From assembly GCA_964520885.1 (NCBI GenBank), contig CAZFQD010000008.1, positions 1 through 33,031 of the forward strand: DNA of 33,031 nt. The letters are read 5' to 3'. The stretch is from CAZFQD01 sp964520885. GTDB taxonomy: Bacteria; Bacillota; Clostridia; Oscillospirales; SIG519. The translations under genes were made by a program, and so were the position numbers. Below are positions 15,153-23,713 of the stretch, in pieces; positions within the stretch are counted from its first letter, which is position 1, and each line of letters opens with the position of its first letter. The notes beneath the pieces are model-generated. The model worked only from the letters and a program-made list of their open reading frames with translations. It had not been told where the DNA came from and ran no database searches.

Positions 15153-16541
15153 TTGACAGCAATTGATAAATTTAAGAGGTTAGTTAATGGTAAAAAAATT
15201 GATGTAATCGGCATTGGTATTAGCAATACTCCTTTAATTGATAAATTGCTTCAATTAGGGGCTTTAGTTTGTGCAAGGGATAAAAAAACAAAAGATGAAT
15301 TGGGCGAAATTACAAATGAGTTAATTAGTAAAGGCGTTCATTTGTTTTTAGGAGAACACTATCTTGAAAATATAGATGGAGATATAATTTTTCGCTCGCC
15401 CGGTATTCGTTTTGATAAAAATGAATTATTACAAGCCACTAAAAAAGGAGCAATTTTGACAAGTGAAATGGAAGTTTTCTTTGAACTTTGCCCCTGTAAA
15501 ATTATAGCGGTTACAGGGAGCGACGGTAAAACTACAACAACAACAATAATATATAAATTCTTAGAAAAACAAGGGATAAAATGCCACTTAGGAGGAAATA
15601 TCGGTAAACCTCTACTCCCCTATTTAGATGAAATTTCTAAAAATGATATAGTAGTTTTAGAACTTTCAAGTTTTCAATTACAAACTATGAAAAAAAGCCC
15701 CAATATTGCAGTAATAACAAATATTACACCTAATCATCTTGATTGGCATTCCTCTTATGAAGAATATATTACTTCTAAAAAAAACATTTTCTTATTTCAA
15801 AAAAAAGACGATAGATTAGTTCTAAATTTTAATAATGAAATAACAAACAGCTTTCAAGATGAGGCAATAGGCGAAGTTTTTAGTTTTTCTTCTGCTAAAA
15901 AACTTGAAAACGGAGTTTATTTAGAAAATGATAAAATCATTGCTGTTAAAGACGGCAAGGAAAATATTATTATGTCAACTAAAGATATTATACTTGTTGG
16001 CAAACATAATACAGAAAATTATTTGGCGGCAATTTGTGCTACTTATGGCTTGGTTTCAAATGAGAGTATAAAGGCTGTTGCAAAAGAATTCGGCGGAGTG
16101 CAACATAGATTAGAATTAGTTAGAGAATTAAACTCAGTTAAATATTATAATAGTTCAATAGATAGTAGCCCAAACAGAACAATTATCACACTTAGCACCT
16201 TTTCTGACAAAGTTATTTTAATATGTGGTGGGAAAGATAAAGGAATCCCATATGATACTATTGGAGAGCCAATTGCAAAAAATGTGAAAATATTACTTAC
16301 AATAGGAAAAACAGCAGATAAAATAGAAAACTCTTTAAAAAAAGCTTTAGAAAAAACAAATGAGGGAAAAGATATTGAGGTAATAAGATGTTTTTCTTAT
16401 GAAGAGGTTGTAAAAACTGCTTTTAATAAGGCAAAAAAAGGCGATATTGTGCTTTTATCCCCTGCCAGCACAAGTTTTGATATGTTTAGTAACTTTGAAG
16501 AACGAGGGGATACTTTTAAAAGGCTTGTAAATTCACTTTAA
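15153..16541 (+). CDS. murD: UDP-N-acetylmuramoyl-L-alanine:D-glutamate ligase MurD
   Basis: The 462-residue Mur ligase has the ATP-binding P-loop TGSDGKTTT (121-129), the segment LELSSFQLQTM and the conserved NITPNHLDWH, which point to MurD among the Mur ligases. It adds D-glutamate to UDP-MurNAc-L-alanine in the cytoplasm during peptidoglycan synthesis. Translation probably starts at TTG (15153), with GAGAGG (15136-15141) upstream; no ATG is available near the N-terminus. Other mur and division genes do not surround it, so it is separated from the usual division-wall cluster. Confidence 0.93.
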   Translation: MTAIDKFKRLVNGKKIDVIGIGISNTPLIDKLLQLGALVCARDKKTKDELGEITNELISKGVHLFLGEHYLENIDGDIIFRSPGIRFDKNELLQATKKGAILTSEMEVFFELCPCKIIAVTGSDGKTTTTTIIYKFLEKQGIKCHLGGNIGKPLLPYLDEISKNDIVVLELSSFQLQTMKKSPNIAVITNITPNHLDWHSSYEEYITSKKNIFLFQKKDDRLVLNFNNEITNSFQDEAIGEVFSFSSAKKLENGVYLENDKIIAVKDGKENIIMSTKDIILVGKHNTENYLAAICATYGLVSNESIKAVAKEFGGVQHRLELVRELNSVKYYNSSIDSSPNRTIITLSTFSDKVILICGGKDKGIPYDTIGEPIAKNVKILLTIGKTADKIENSLKKALEKTNEGKDIEVIRCFSYEEVVKTAFNKAKKGDIVLLSPASTSFDMFSNFEERGDTFKRLVNSL

Positions 16542-16554
16542 AGGAGTATAAATT

Positions 16555-17595
16555 TTGGAATTATTAAAGGATATTTTGTTGCAATTATCAATGGCTTATG
16601 CACCAAGTGGAAGAGAACATACGGCTACTGAAATAATTGAAAAGTTTTTACTTAAATATACTAAGGACATTAAAAAAGATGCCTTAGGCAATATTATTGC
16701 GGTTATTCCCTCTAAAAAAACTAATGCAAAAAAAATAATGCTTGATGCTCATTATGATGAAATATCTTTAATGGTAACAAATATTGATGACGATGGTTTT
16801 GTAAAGTTTACAAGCCCATTTGGAGTGGACATTCGTTCTCTTTTGGCAAAAGAGGTAATTATTCATGGAGTGCAAGAAGTTTTTGGTATCGTGTCTTCAA
16901 AGCCTCCTCATTTACTATCTGATGAGGAAATGCAAAAAGCATATAAGGTTGAGGATTTAGCAATTGATATAGGTTTTAATAATGAAAAGGCAAATAAACT
17001 AATTAATATTGGAGATAGTATTACTTTTAAAGCAAGAACAACTAATTTAAAAAATGATATTATTTGTGGCAAGTCTGTTGATAATAGAGCAGGTGTAACA
17101 GCAATTATTGGTTGTTTAGAACTACTAAAAAACATTAATTTAGAAGTTGAATTAATTGTCTTATTTAGTGTTCAAGAGGAAGCAGGAACTAAAGGAGCAA
17201 AAGTTGGTGCATATACTGTAAACCCTGATACTGCAATTGTAGTTGATGTTTCGCACGCTTTTACTCCTGATGCAAGTAAGGACGAAACAGGAGAAATGGG
17301 CAAAGGTGTTATGATTGGAATTTCTCCAATACTAAAAAGAGAAATTTCGGCAGAACTTACCCAACTTGCTAAGGAAAACGAAATTCCTTTTCAAACAGAA
17401 GTTATGTCTGATAATACAGGAACTAATGCCGCCTCTATACAAATTGCACGAAGTGGTATTCCAACCGGATTAATATCTATTCCTTTAAAATATATGCACA
17501 GTCCTTGCGAGACGGTAATGTTAAGCGACATTGAATGTGTTTCAAGGCTTTTAGCTGAGTTTGTAAAGGGAATAAGGGAGGGCGAAACGATATGA
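16555..17595 (+). CDS. M42 family aminopeptidase, first of three
   Basis: The 346-residue metallopeptidase has the M42 metal and catalytic residues: His66 and Asp68 (DAHYDE), Asp176 (KSVDNRAG), Glu208-Glu209 (VQEEAG), Asp231 (VVDVSH) and His315 (MHSPCE). M42 enzymes are cytoplasmic dinuclear-metal aminopeptidases or glutamyl aminopeptidases that assemble as TET dodecamers and finish peptide breakdown. Translation starts at TTG after AAAGGAG, 13 bases after murD. Its stop overlaps the next gene as ATGA. All ligands are intact, so it should be active; substrate preference cannot be read. Confidence 0.92.
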   Translation: MELLKDILLQLSMAYAPSGREHTATEIIEKFLLKYTKDIKKDALGNIIAVIPSKKTNAKKIMLDAHYDEISLMVTNIDDDGFVKFTSPFGVDIRSLLAKEVIIHGVQEVFGIVSSKPPHLLSDEEMQKAYKVEDLAIDIGFNNEKANKLINIGDSITFKARTTNLKNDIICGKSVDNRAGVTAIIGCLELLKNINLEVELIVLFSVQEEAGTKGAKVGAYTVNPDTAIVVDVSHAFTPDASKDETGEMGKGVMIGISPILKREISAELTQLAKENEIPFQTEVMSDNTGTNAASIQIARSGIPTGLISIPLKYMHSPCETVMLSDIECVSRLLAEFVKGIREGETI

Positions 17596-18623
17596 TTAAA
17601 AGCGTTTTGCATAGGCTTTGCTCACTTTCTGGAGTTTCGGGGTGCGAAGATGAGGTTGGTGAGTACATTGTTTCTGAACTAAAAGGTGTAGCAGAGGTTA
17701 AAATTGATAATTTGGGTAATATAATAGCATTTAAAAAGGGCAAGCAAAGGTCTTTGAGAAAAGTGCTTTTTTCTGCTCATATGGACGAGGTTGGATTAAT
17801 TATTACCAAAATAAATGACGATGGATATTTACGATTTAGCACTATTGGTGGTATTGACACAAGAGTATTAATTAGTGCAAGAGTTAAGGTAGGCAAAAAC
17901 AAAGTAAACGGTATTATAGGAATTAAAGCTGTTCATTTGCTTTCAAAAGAAGAAAAAACTACTGTTCCAAAACTGTCCTCATTATATATTGACATTGGTG
18001 CAAAAAACAAAGATGACGCGTTAAAATATATAAATGAAGGAGATATTGCAGAGTTTGACTCTGATTTTGTTGAATTTGGAGACAATTATATTAAAAGCAA
18101 GGCAATTGATGACCGATTTGGTTGTTTAGCTCTCATTGAACTTTGCAAGAAGGAACTTTTATATGATACTTATTTTGCATTTACAGTCTCTGAAGAAATA
18201 GGTTTAAGAGGTGCTTTTGCCTGTGCTTATGAAATTAAGCCCGAAATTGTTGTAGTTGTGGAAGCCACTACTGCCGTTGATTTAGCGGATATAAAAGGAG
18301 AAAATAAAGTTTGCAGTCTAAATTGCGGGGCAGTTATTCCCTTTATGGATAAGCAAACGATTTATGATAAAAAGTTATTTAAATTTGCTACAGAATTAGC
18401 AAATGAAAAGCAAATTAAGTGGCAAACAAAAACTAAAATTGCAGGCGGAAACGATGCAGGTGCATTTCAGAGGAGTTTAGCAGGCATTAGGGTTTTATCT
18501 GTTTGCGTTCCTTGCCGTTATCTTCACACACCATCTTGTGTAATTAATTTTTATGACTGTGAACATACAGAAAAACTATTATTTGAACTTATACAAAAAT
18601 TAGGAGGCGAAAGCAATGTTTAA
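17592..18623 (+). CDS. M42 family aminopeptidase, second of three
   Basis: This 343-residue paralogue keeps His63 and Asp65 (SAHMDE), Asp173 (KAIDDRFG), Glu201-Glu202 (VSEEIG) and His312 (LHTPS). The ligand that is Asp in the first and third copies is Glu224 here (VVEATT), a substitution that may change metal choice or peptide preference. It overlaps the genes on both sides (four and eight bases), so the three are probably translated together in balanced amounts. Mixed TET particles of different M42 subunits are known in archaea and are possible here. Confidence 0.9.
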   Translation: MIKSVLHRLCSLSGVSGCEDEVGEYIVSELKGVAEVKIDNLGNIIAFKKGKQRSLRKVLFSAHMDEVGLIITKINDDGYLRFSTIGGIDTRVLISARVKVGKNKVNGIIGIKAVHLLSKEEKTTVPKLSSLYIDIGAKNKDDALKYINEGDIAEFDSDFVEFGDNYIKSKAIDDRFGCLALIELCKKELLYDTYFAFTVSEEIGLRGAFACAYEIKPEIVVVVEATTAVDLADIKGENKVCSLNCGAVIPFMDKQTIYDKKLFKFATELANEKQIKWQTKTKIAGGNDAGAFQRSLAGIRVLSVCVPCRYLHTPSCVINFYDCEHTEKLLFELIQKLGGESNV

Positions 18624-19611
18624 TACATTAGAAAAACTAATTAATATCCCATCTCCAAGTGGGTTTGAGGAAAATATAGCAGAATTTATTAAAATGGAGA
18701 TTTCACCTTTCGTAGATAAGGTTTATATTGATATTTTAGGAAATGTAATTGCAAGGAAAACCGGCATGGGTGCAAAGATTATGTTGACTGCTCATATGGA
18801 CGAAATTGGGCTAATTTCAACCTTTGCTGATGAACAGGGTTTTATCCGTTTTTCAACATTAGGCTGTCCAGATTTAAAAAGTTTCGTTTCAAACAAAGTT
18901 TCTTTTTTAAATGGTGTTAATGGTATATTAGGCTATGAAAAAAAATGCGAACTAAAAGATTTTTCTTTTGAAAAATGTTTTATTGATATAGGTGTTTGCA
19001 ATAAAGAAGAAGCATTGGCATTAGTCCCAATTGGAACTGCAGCCGTAATTAATAGTTCTATTATTATGCAAAATAATAAAATAATAAGCAAAGGTTTAGA
19101 TGATAAAATAGGTGTGTTTATTCTAATTGAGGTCATTAAGAAAATAGCAGGCTCGCCAAATGATTTAAGTTTTGTTTTTACAGTTCAAGAGGAACTTGGA
19201 TTAAGAGGCGCTAAAACTGCCTCTTTTGAAATTGAAGCTGATTATGCTATTAATGTTGATGTAACTTCAACTAGAGATATTAGCACAGATAATAAAATGG
19301 CTGTTAATTTGGGGAAAGGTGTAGCGATAAAAATAAAAGATAAAGGAATAATTTGTCATAAAAAAATGACCACTACTCTTATTGAAACTGCAAAAAGTGG
19401 TGAAATTCCATATCAGTTAGAGGTTTTAGAACAAGGTTCAACTGATATAGGAACTGTGCATATATCTAAAAGTGGTGTAATTTGTGGAGGCATATCAATC
19501 CCTGCACGATACATTCATAGCCAAAATGAAATGGTGGATACTGATGATGTAAATAATGCAATAAAGTTGTTGATTTTTTTATTGGAAAAAGGAATTATTT
19601 TTTTAAGTTGA
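18616..19611 (+). CDS. M42 family aminopeptidase, third of three
   Basis: This 331-residue paralogue has His60 and Asp62 (TAHMDE), Asp162 (KGLDDKIG), Glu192-Glu193 (VQEELG), Asp215 (NVDVTS) and His301 (IHSQNEM). It is the shortest of the three; the apical-domain segment around residues 100-130 departs from the VHLLSKEE-type stretch seen in the second copy. The start overlaps the second gene by eight bases with AGGAGGCG ahead. It appears active by residue content. Together the three genes probably supply a peptide-degrading system with complementary specificities. Confidence 0.9.
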   Translation: MFNTLEKLINIPSPSGFEENIAEFIKMEISPFVDKVYIDILGNVIARKTGMGAKIMLTAHMDEIGLISTFADEQGFIRFSTLGCPDLKSFVSNKVSFLNGVNGILGYEKKCELKDFSFEKCFIDIGVCNKEEALALVPIGTAAVINSSIIMQNNKIISKGLDDKIGVFILIEVIKKIAGSPNDLSFVFTVQEELGLRGAKTASFEIEADYAINVDVTSTRDISTDNKMAVNLGKGVAIKIKDKGIICHKKMTTTLIETAKSGEIPYQLEVLEQGSTDIGTVHISKSGVICGGISIPARYIHSQNEMVDTDDVNNAIKLLIFLLEKGIIFLS

Positions 19612-19755
19612 CTTTTGTCTATTTCCATTGTAAAATAAAAGTATAATTTGTATCTATTTGGAATTTCATTACAAATAATCACTATTAAAATTATTAACAT
19701 AATAACCGTTTATAAGAACTAATGACATAAAAATTTATTTTAATGGGGGATATTT

Positions 19756-21252
19756 ATGGGAAAATACACTTTTTTCGTTTGTGATAATTTTTATCCAGAA
19801 TTCAAAAAAGTAATTGAAAATGAAAAATATGATGACATTTTCGTTAAATCCTTTCCTCGCCTTTGCGAAAGCAAAAAAAATGAGAATGAAGTAAAAAAAA
19901 TGTTTTTTGAATTTGTTAATAATAATGAGGAAGGACAAATTTATTGTGGAAAAAAGTGCACTGTATTAAATGAAATCCCAAATAATTCATCTTTGAAAAT
20001 TCATTCGTCGGAACAATGTTTTTTTTATTATGCAAACGAAACATTTATGAATTATGTTATTTCAAAGGGCGGTTATATTATTGGTGTTGGTTGGCTAAAT
20101 AATTGGGAAGAACTTCTTGAAAAAGAAGGATTTTCTCAATCTTCGGCAAGAAGTTTTTATAAGGATTTTTGCAAGGAATTAGTTTTCTTTGATAGTGGAA
20201 TTGATGAAACAGTTTATAAAAAATTATCTGAAGTTTCACGATATTTAGATATATCCTACATTGTTATCCCTTTTACTTTAGAAACAATTAGTATATTGAT
20301 TAAAGGTGCTGTAAACGATTGGCGTTTAAATAAAAAAACTAAAGAATATGCTTCTTCTATTTTAGAAATTAAGACTCATTTTAGTGAAGTATCATCTGTA
20401 ATTGAGTCAATTAGCAAAATTTCCTCCTACTCAAATAAAAGAGAAACAATAGATAGAATAAAAGATGTTTTTGTTCACATTTTAGGTTCTCGACATTTTC
20501 ACTATTGGGATATTGAAGCAGAAAATTTGCCAAATAAAATTAAAGAATTAATTGACGATAAAAAAAGAATATATCTTAATTTAGATAATAATAAATTTTG
20601 CGTTAAAATTCTAAATAATGAAAATGAATTATTTGGAGTGTTTGAAGCTGGGGATTTTATTAGTCCTCAAAATTATGATAACTATTTAAATATAGCTATT
20701 GACATATCTTTTGTATGTGGAATGGTTCTAACTAATATTGAACAGTATGATAAATTAATTAAGGTTAAAAACGAATTAGAATTTATAAGTACCCACGATA
20801 CTTTAACAGGTCTATATAATAGAACCTATGTAAATGAATTGTTAAAGGAAAATGAATCAAATGAATATTTAGCAGTTTTTCTTTGCGATATTGATAAATT
20901 AAAATTTGTTAACGATAATTTTGGGCATTTAGAAGGGGATAAATTAATTATTAATATTTCAAATATCTTAAAAAAATGTTTTAGAGAAAGTGATATAATA
21001 GCTCGAATTGGAGAAGATGAATTTGTTGCTATTTTGCCTAATTGTGATATTAATATGGCTGAAATTTTTGAAAATAGAATTTCAAAAGCAATTAATTCTA
21101 TAAATATTGAAAACAATAACGAACAATATAATTTAAGTGTATCTTTAGGCTTTGCAGTGGCAAATAATAAAGTTTCAACAATTGAAAAACTAATGAAACA
21201 AGCAGATATACTAATGCATAAAAATAAAAGCAAAAAAAAGCGGACTAAATAA
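19756..21252 (+). CDS. Diguanylate cyclase with GEDEF active site and unfamiliar N-terminal domain
   Basis: The C-terminal third of this 498-residue protein is a GGDEF domain: it opens with DTLTGLYNR and has the active loop GEDEF at 419-423. It also has an RxxD inhibitory site, RESD, five residues before the loop. It likely makes cyclic di-GMP from GTP with product inhibition, although the second Gly of the loop is Glu. The middle (about 205-325) resembles a GAF domain. The first 200 residues, with several cysteines and a GVGWLNNWEE segment, look like an independent soluble sensor; a DUF1638-like domain is a guess. No membrane helix is seen. A TATAAT at 19642-19647 may be its -10 box, and GGGGG precedes the ATG. 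A strong terminator follows. Confidence 0.85.
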   Translation: MGKYTFFVCDNFYPEFKKVIENEKYDDIFVKSFPRLCESKKNENEVKKMFFEFVNNNEEGQIYCGKKCTVLNEIPNNSSLKIHSSEQCFFYYANETFMNYVISKGGYIIGVGWLNNWEELLEKEGFSQSSARSFYKDFCKELVFFDSGIDETVYKKLSEVSRYLDISYIVIPFTLETISILIKGAVNDWRLNKKTKEYASSILEIKTHFSEVSSVIESISKISSYSNKRETIDRIKDVFVHILGSRHFHYWDIEAENLPNKIKELIDDKKRIYLNLDNNKFCVKILNNENELFGVFEAGDFISPQNYDNYLNIAIDISFVCGMVLTNIEQYDKLIKVKNELEFISTHDTLTGLYNRTYVNELLKENESNEYLAVFLCDIDKLKFVNDNFGHLEGDKLIINISNILKKCFRESDIIARIGEDEFVAILPNCDINMAEIFENRISKAINSINIENNNEQYNLSVSLGFAVANNKVSTIEKLMKQADILMHKNKSKKKRTK

Positions 21253-21268
21253 ATAGTCCGCTTTTTTT
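21233..21268. terminator. Strong bidirectional terminator
   Basis: A 15-base-pair perfect stem, AAAAAAAGCGGACTA with its complement, has a six-base loop and A and T runs on both sides. The diguanylate cyclase stop codon lies in the loop. It separates this gene from convergent ytfJ. Confidence 0.9.
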
Positions 21269-21278
21269 AATGCGTTTT

Positions 21279-21662
21279 TTACAAAACTTCTTCAGGTTGC
21301 TTTTTAAACATATCCCTTACCTTGTCAATTAAATCAGGAACTAAAGCTATCAATCTATCTGTAGAAGTGCTGGCACCAGATATTTGCAATAATTTTACTT
21401 GCCCATTATTTACAACCAAAAATGCTATTGGAGAAATTGAAATTCCCGCACCACTACCGCCTCCAAATAAAGTGCCTTCCGTTTCTTTTTGAGTTGCAAA
21501 ATCAGAACCTCCAGAAGCGAAGCCAAATGAAACCTTTGAAACTGGAATAATAATTGTTCCGTCTGGAGCGGTTATAGCATCTCCAATAATGGTATTTACA
21601 TCAACCATTTCCTTAATGCTTTGCATAGCTGTGGACATTAATCCTTGAATTGGATGTTCCAT
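21279..21662 (-). CDS. ytfJ: GerW/YtfJ family sporulation protein
   Basis: The 127-residue protein contains the YtfJ/GerW pattern: a TIIGDAI segment, TIIPVSKVSFGFASGG, a Gly-rich GGGSGAG loop and PIAFLVV. In Bacillus a member of this family is made in sporulating cells and affects spore germination, but the biochemical role is unclear. Homologues also occur in Clostridia with uncertain spore formation, so its presence suggests but does not prove sporulation. It is the last gene of a minus-strand run after ytfI, with which it is nearly contiguous, and AAGGAAGGTG provides its ribosome site. Confidence 0.88.
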   Translation of the reverse strand: MEHPIQGLMSTAMQSIKEMVDVNTIIGDAITAPDGTIIIPVSKVSFGFASGGSDFATQKETEGTLFGGGSGAGISISPIAFLVVNNGQVKLLQISGASTSTDRLIALVPDLIDKVRDMFKKQPEEVL

Positions 21663-21663
21663 A

Positions 21664-22239
21664 TTATTTACACCTTCCTTTATTTTTATTAATTTTTTTT
21701 ATGTTATTTGATAGTTTAAGGGCTATAATTAATATACTTATGACTTTAGCCTTCAATTCTGTTTTAAAGATAATACTTGCAGTTAATTCGTTATATATAG
21801 GAATAATTTGTACTAAAGGTTTATTTACATAAATAATATTTTGAATTAAGCCAATACTCCCGTATATTGATGAATATAATGCTCCGCAAGCAATGGCAGT
21901 TTCGGCCGCATCATTAATTCCAATTGTCATTTTAATGTTTAATTCATTGACAGTAATTTTATGATTTATTGAAGAAATAACAGTTGTAACATAATTGAAC
22001 AATTTGGTAAATTCTATTTTTTTTTGTTTATCTTTTTCATTTAATTTATTAAATGAATTATCAACAAACCTTGAAATAAATTTATTAAGAGGATAAACAT
22101 TAAATTTAAACCACAAAAGTTTTAAGGCAATATTTAACTTTTTCTCTTTAGAATAGTTAATATATATCCTTAAAGTAGAAAATAACAATACTAAACTTAT
22201 TATTACCAATATAAAGAGAATAATCAATAAAATTTGCAT
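21664..22239 (-). CDS. ytfI: DUF2953 (YtfI-like) membrane-anchored protein
   Basis: The 191-residue protein begins with a hydrophobic helix (residues 1-24), then a basic region. The position between scpB and ytfJ and the sequence character match the DUF2953/YtfI family found next to ytfJ in spore formers. A conserved-looking GINDAAETAIACGALYS segment lies mid-protein. The function is unknown; a role at the membrane with YtfJ is suggested by gene order only. AAGGAATG lies just before the ATG, and scpB ends 18 bases upstream. Confidence 0.75.
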   Translation of the reverse strand: MQILLIILFILVIISLVLLFSTLRIYINYSKEKKLNIALKLLWFKFNVYPLNKFISRFVDNSFNKLNEKDKQKKIEFTKLFNYVTTVISSINHKITVNELNIKMTIGINDAAETAIACGALYSSIYGSIGLIQNIIYVNKPLVQIIPIYNELTASIIFKTELKAKVISILIIALKLSNNIKKINKNKGRCK

Positions 22240-22257
22240 TTATTTTACATTCCTTTT

Positions 22258-22803
22258 TTATTCTTCTATAGAAATTTGTTGATTATCTAATAGCTCTGGT
22301 AAATCCGGAAGGTCTGCTAAGGTAGAAATTCCAAAGCATCTTAAAAAATTAGCTGTAGTTCCATAAAGTAATGGTCTGCCGGGAGCATCTAATCTTCCCT
22401 TTTCCTCAACTAATGCTTTATCAATTAAATTTACAATAACTGCGGAACATTCAACTCCTCGTATCTGTTCTATATATGCCCTTGTAACAGGCTGATTATA
22501 CGCAATAATTGCCAAAACCTCTAAAGCGGCAGGAGACAATACGACATTTCGTCTATGGTCTAATGCTTTTTTTATGTGTTCACTGTATTCTTCTTTGGTA
22601 CAAAGCTGGTATTTATCTTCTAATTTAACAAGTTTTATTCCCCTTGAATCATCTAATATATATTCGTCGGATATTTTTGTAAGCAAAGAGCAAAGTGATG
22701 ATTTATCCATCTCCAATATTTCGCATAATTTTTGCAAGGATATTGGTTCACCATTTGCAAAAAGAACACTTTCTATAATTGCACTTGTTTCTTTTATGTT
22801 CAT
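22258..22803 (-). CDS. scpB: Segregation and condensation protein B
   Basis: ScpB is the winged-helix partner of ScpA in the SMC condensin that organises and separates chromosomes. The 181-residue protein has the family pattern ALEVLAIIAYNQPVTRAYIEQIRG followed in part by LLYGTT and LPDLPEL. The internal ATG at 22803 is preferred to that at 22824 because AGAGGAAAGG lies directly ahead of it. scpA, usually immediately upstream, is absent here; ymdB lies in its place, so ScpA must be encoded elsewhere. Confidence 0.93.
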   Translation of the reverse strand: MNIKETSAIIESVLFANGEPISLQKLCEILEMDKSSLCSLLTKISDEYILDDSRGIKLVKLEDKYQLCTKEEYSEHIKKALDHRRNVVLSPAALEVLAIIAYNQPVTRAYIEQIRGVECSAVIVNLIDKALVEEKGRLDAPGRPLLYGTTANFLRCFGISTLADLPDLPELLDNQQISIEE

Positions 22804-22849
22804 ACTAATGACCTTTCCTCTCATCGTTCAAGGTTTTACAATGAATAAT

Positions 22850-23629
22850 TTATAAGCCAATAAAATTTATTCTTTCTATTTTTTTAGCTTTTCCAGAATT
22901 TTCATCAATATCAATAATAACTGCATTAAGCATTGCCTCTCCAATTGCTTGTTCAAAATGAATTGGCTGTCTACTCACAAATTTTTTAACAATAATATCA
23001 GTTTTGATGCCTAAAATTGATTGGTATGCACCTGTCATCCCTATATCTGAAATATAAGCAGTTCCAAAAGGTAAAATTTGTTCATCAGCAGTTTGGGTAT
23101 GAGTGTGAGTTCCTAAAACGGCACTAACCTTTCCGTCAAGGAAAGCCCCTAAGGCTTTCTTCTCGCTTGTAGCCTCTGCGTGAATATCTATTATTATATA
23201 TTTAGTTTCATTTTTAATTTCTTCTAAAATATTAATTGCAGTTTCAAATGGGCTATCGATTGGGTCCATAAACACAGCACCCAAAAGATTTATTACACAT
23301 ATAGAATATTTGCCACAATCAAATAAAGTGTAACCTCTTCCTACACATTGCTTTGGATAATTTGCTGGGCGAATTATATATGGATTATTTTCTAAATAAT
23401 CATATATTTCTTTTTTATGCCAAATATGATTACCAGTTGAAATAACATCCGCTCCAGCATTAAAAATATCCTTCGCACTTTCAGGAGAAATACCATTACC
23501 CTTAGCACTATTTTCCCCATTTACAATAGTAAAATCAGCTAAATATTCTTTCTTTAATCTTGATAAATGTTTTGTTAAAAATTCTCTTCCACATTCACCA
23601 ACAATATCTCCAACAAATAAAACATTCAT
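22850..23629 (-). CDS. ymdB: YmdB family metallophosphoesterase
   Basis: The 259-residue protein shows the metal-binding blocks of the TIGR00282/YmdB family: FVGDIVGECG, VNGENSAKG, STGNHIWHKKE, DIHAEATSEK and GTHTHTQTAD. YmdB in Bacillus hydrolyses 2',3'-cyclic AMP and affects biofilm and motility choices. It is next to rny, as in many Firmicutes, which fits a link to RNA turnover products. A GGAG site lies seven bases ahead of the ATG. Between rny and ymdB are a terminator-like hairpin and a heptanucleotide array, so co-transcription may be only partial. Confidence 0.92.
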   Translation of the reverse strand: MNVLFVGDIVGECGREFLTKHLSRLKKEYLADFTIVNGENSAKGNGISPESAKDIFNAGADVISTGNHIWHKKEIYDYLENNPYIIRPANYPKQCVGRGYTLFDCGKYSICVINLLGAVFMDPIDSPFETAINILEEIKNETKYIIIDIHAEATSEKKALGAFLDGKVSAVLGTHTHTQTADEQILPFGTAYISDIGMTGAYQSILGIKTDIIVKKFVSRQPIHFEQAIGEAMLNAVIIDIDENSGKAKKIERINFIGL

Positions 23630-23653
23630 ACCTTAGCTCCATTCAATGCAAAA

Positions 23654-23679
23654 TCTAACCTCTAACCTCTAACCTCTAA
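23654..23679. repeat. Heptanucleotide tandem repeat (TCTAACC)
   Basis: Three complete TCTAACC units and a partial fourth lie between ymdB and the hairpin after rny. The same unit recurs at 32634-32681 in the window, there on the opposite side relative to its gene. Confidence 0.8.
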
Positions 23680-23708
23680 AAGCCCGCCACGTTGTGCGAC
23701 GGGCTTTT
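23678..23708 (-). terminator. Terminator-like hairpin after rny
   Basis: AAAAGCCCG and CGGGCTTTT form the outer stem, with CCAC/GTGCG pairing inside around a bulge. It is GC-rich for this genome and ends in four T on the minus strand. It follows rny and overlaps the edge of the heptad array. Confidence 0.65.
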
Positions 23709-23713
23709 AAAAT

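Noticed and set aside
19608..19647. TTGACT (19608-19613) as -35 box with TATAAT (19642-19647)
   Set aside because: The spacing is 28 bases, too long for sigma-A; the TATAAT may still act with an unseen -35 element.
23654..23679. CRISPR-like array or telomere-like repeat
   Set aside because: The seven-base units are contiguous with no spacers, are too short for CRISPR repeats, and occur inside the chromosome beside ordinary genes with no cas genes.
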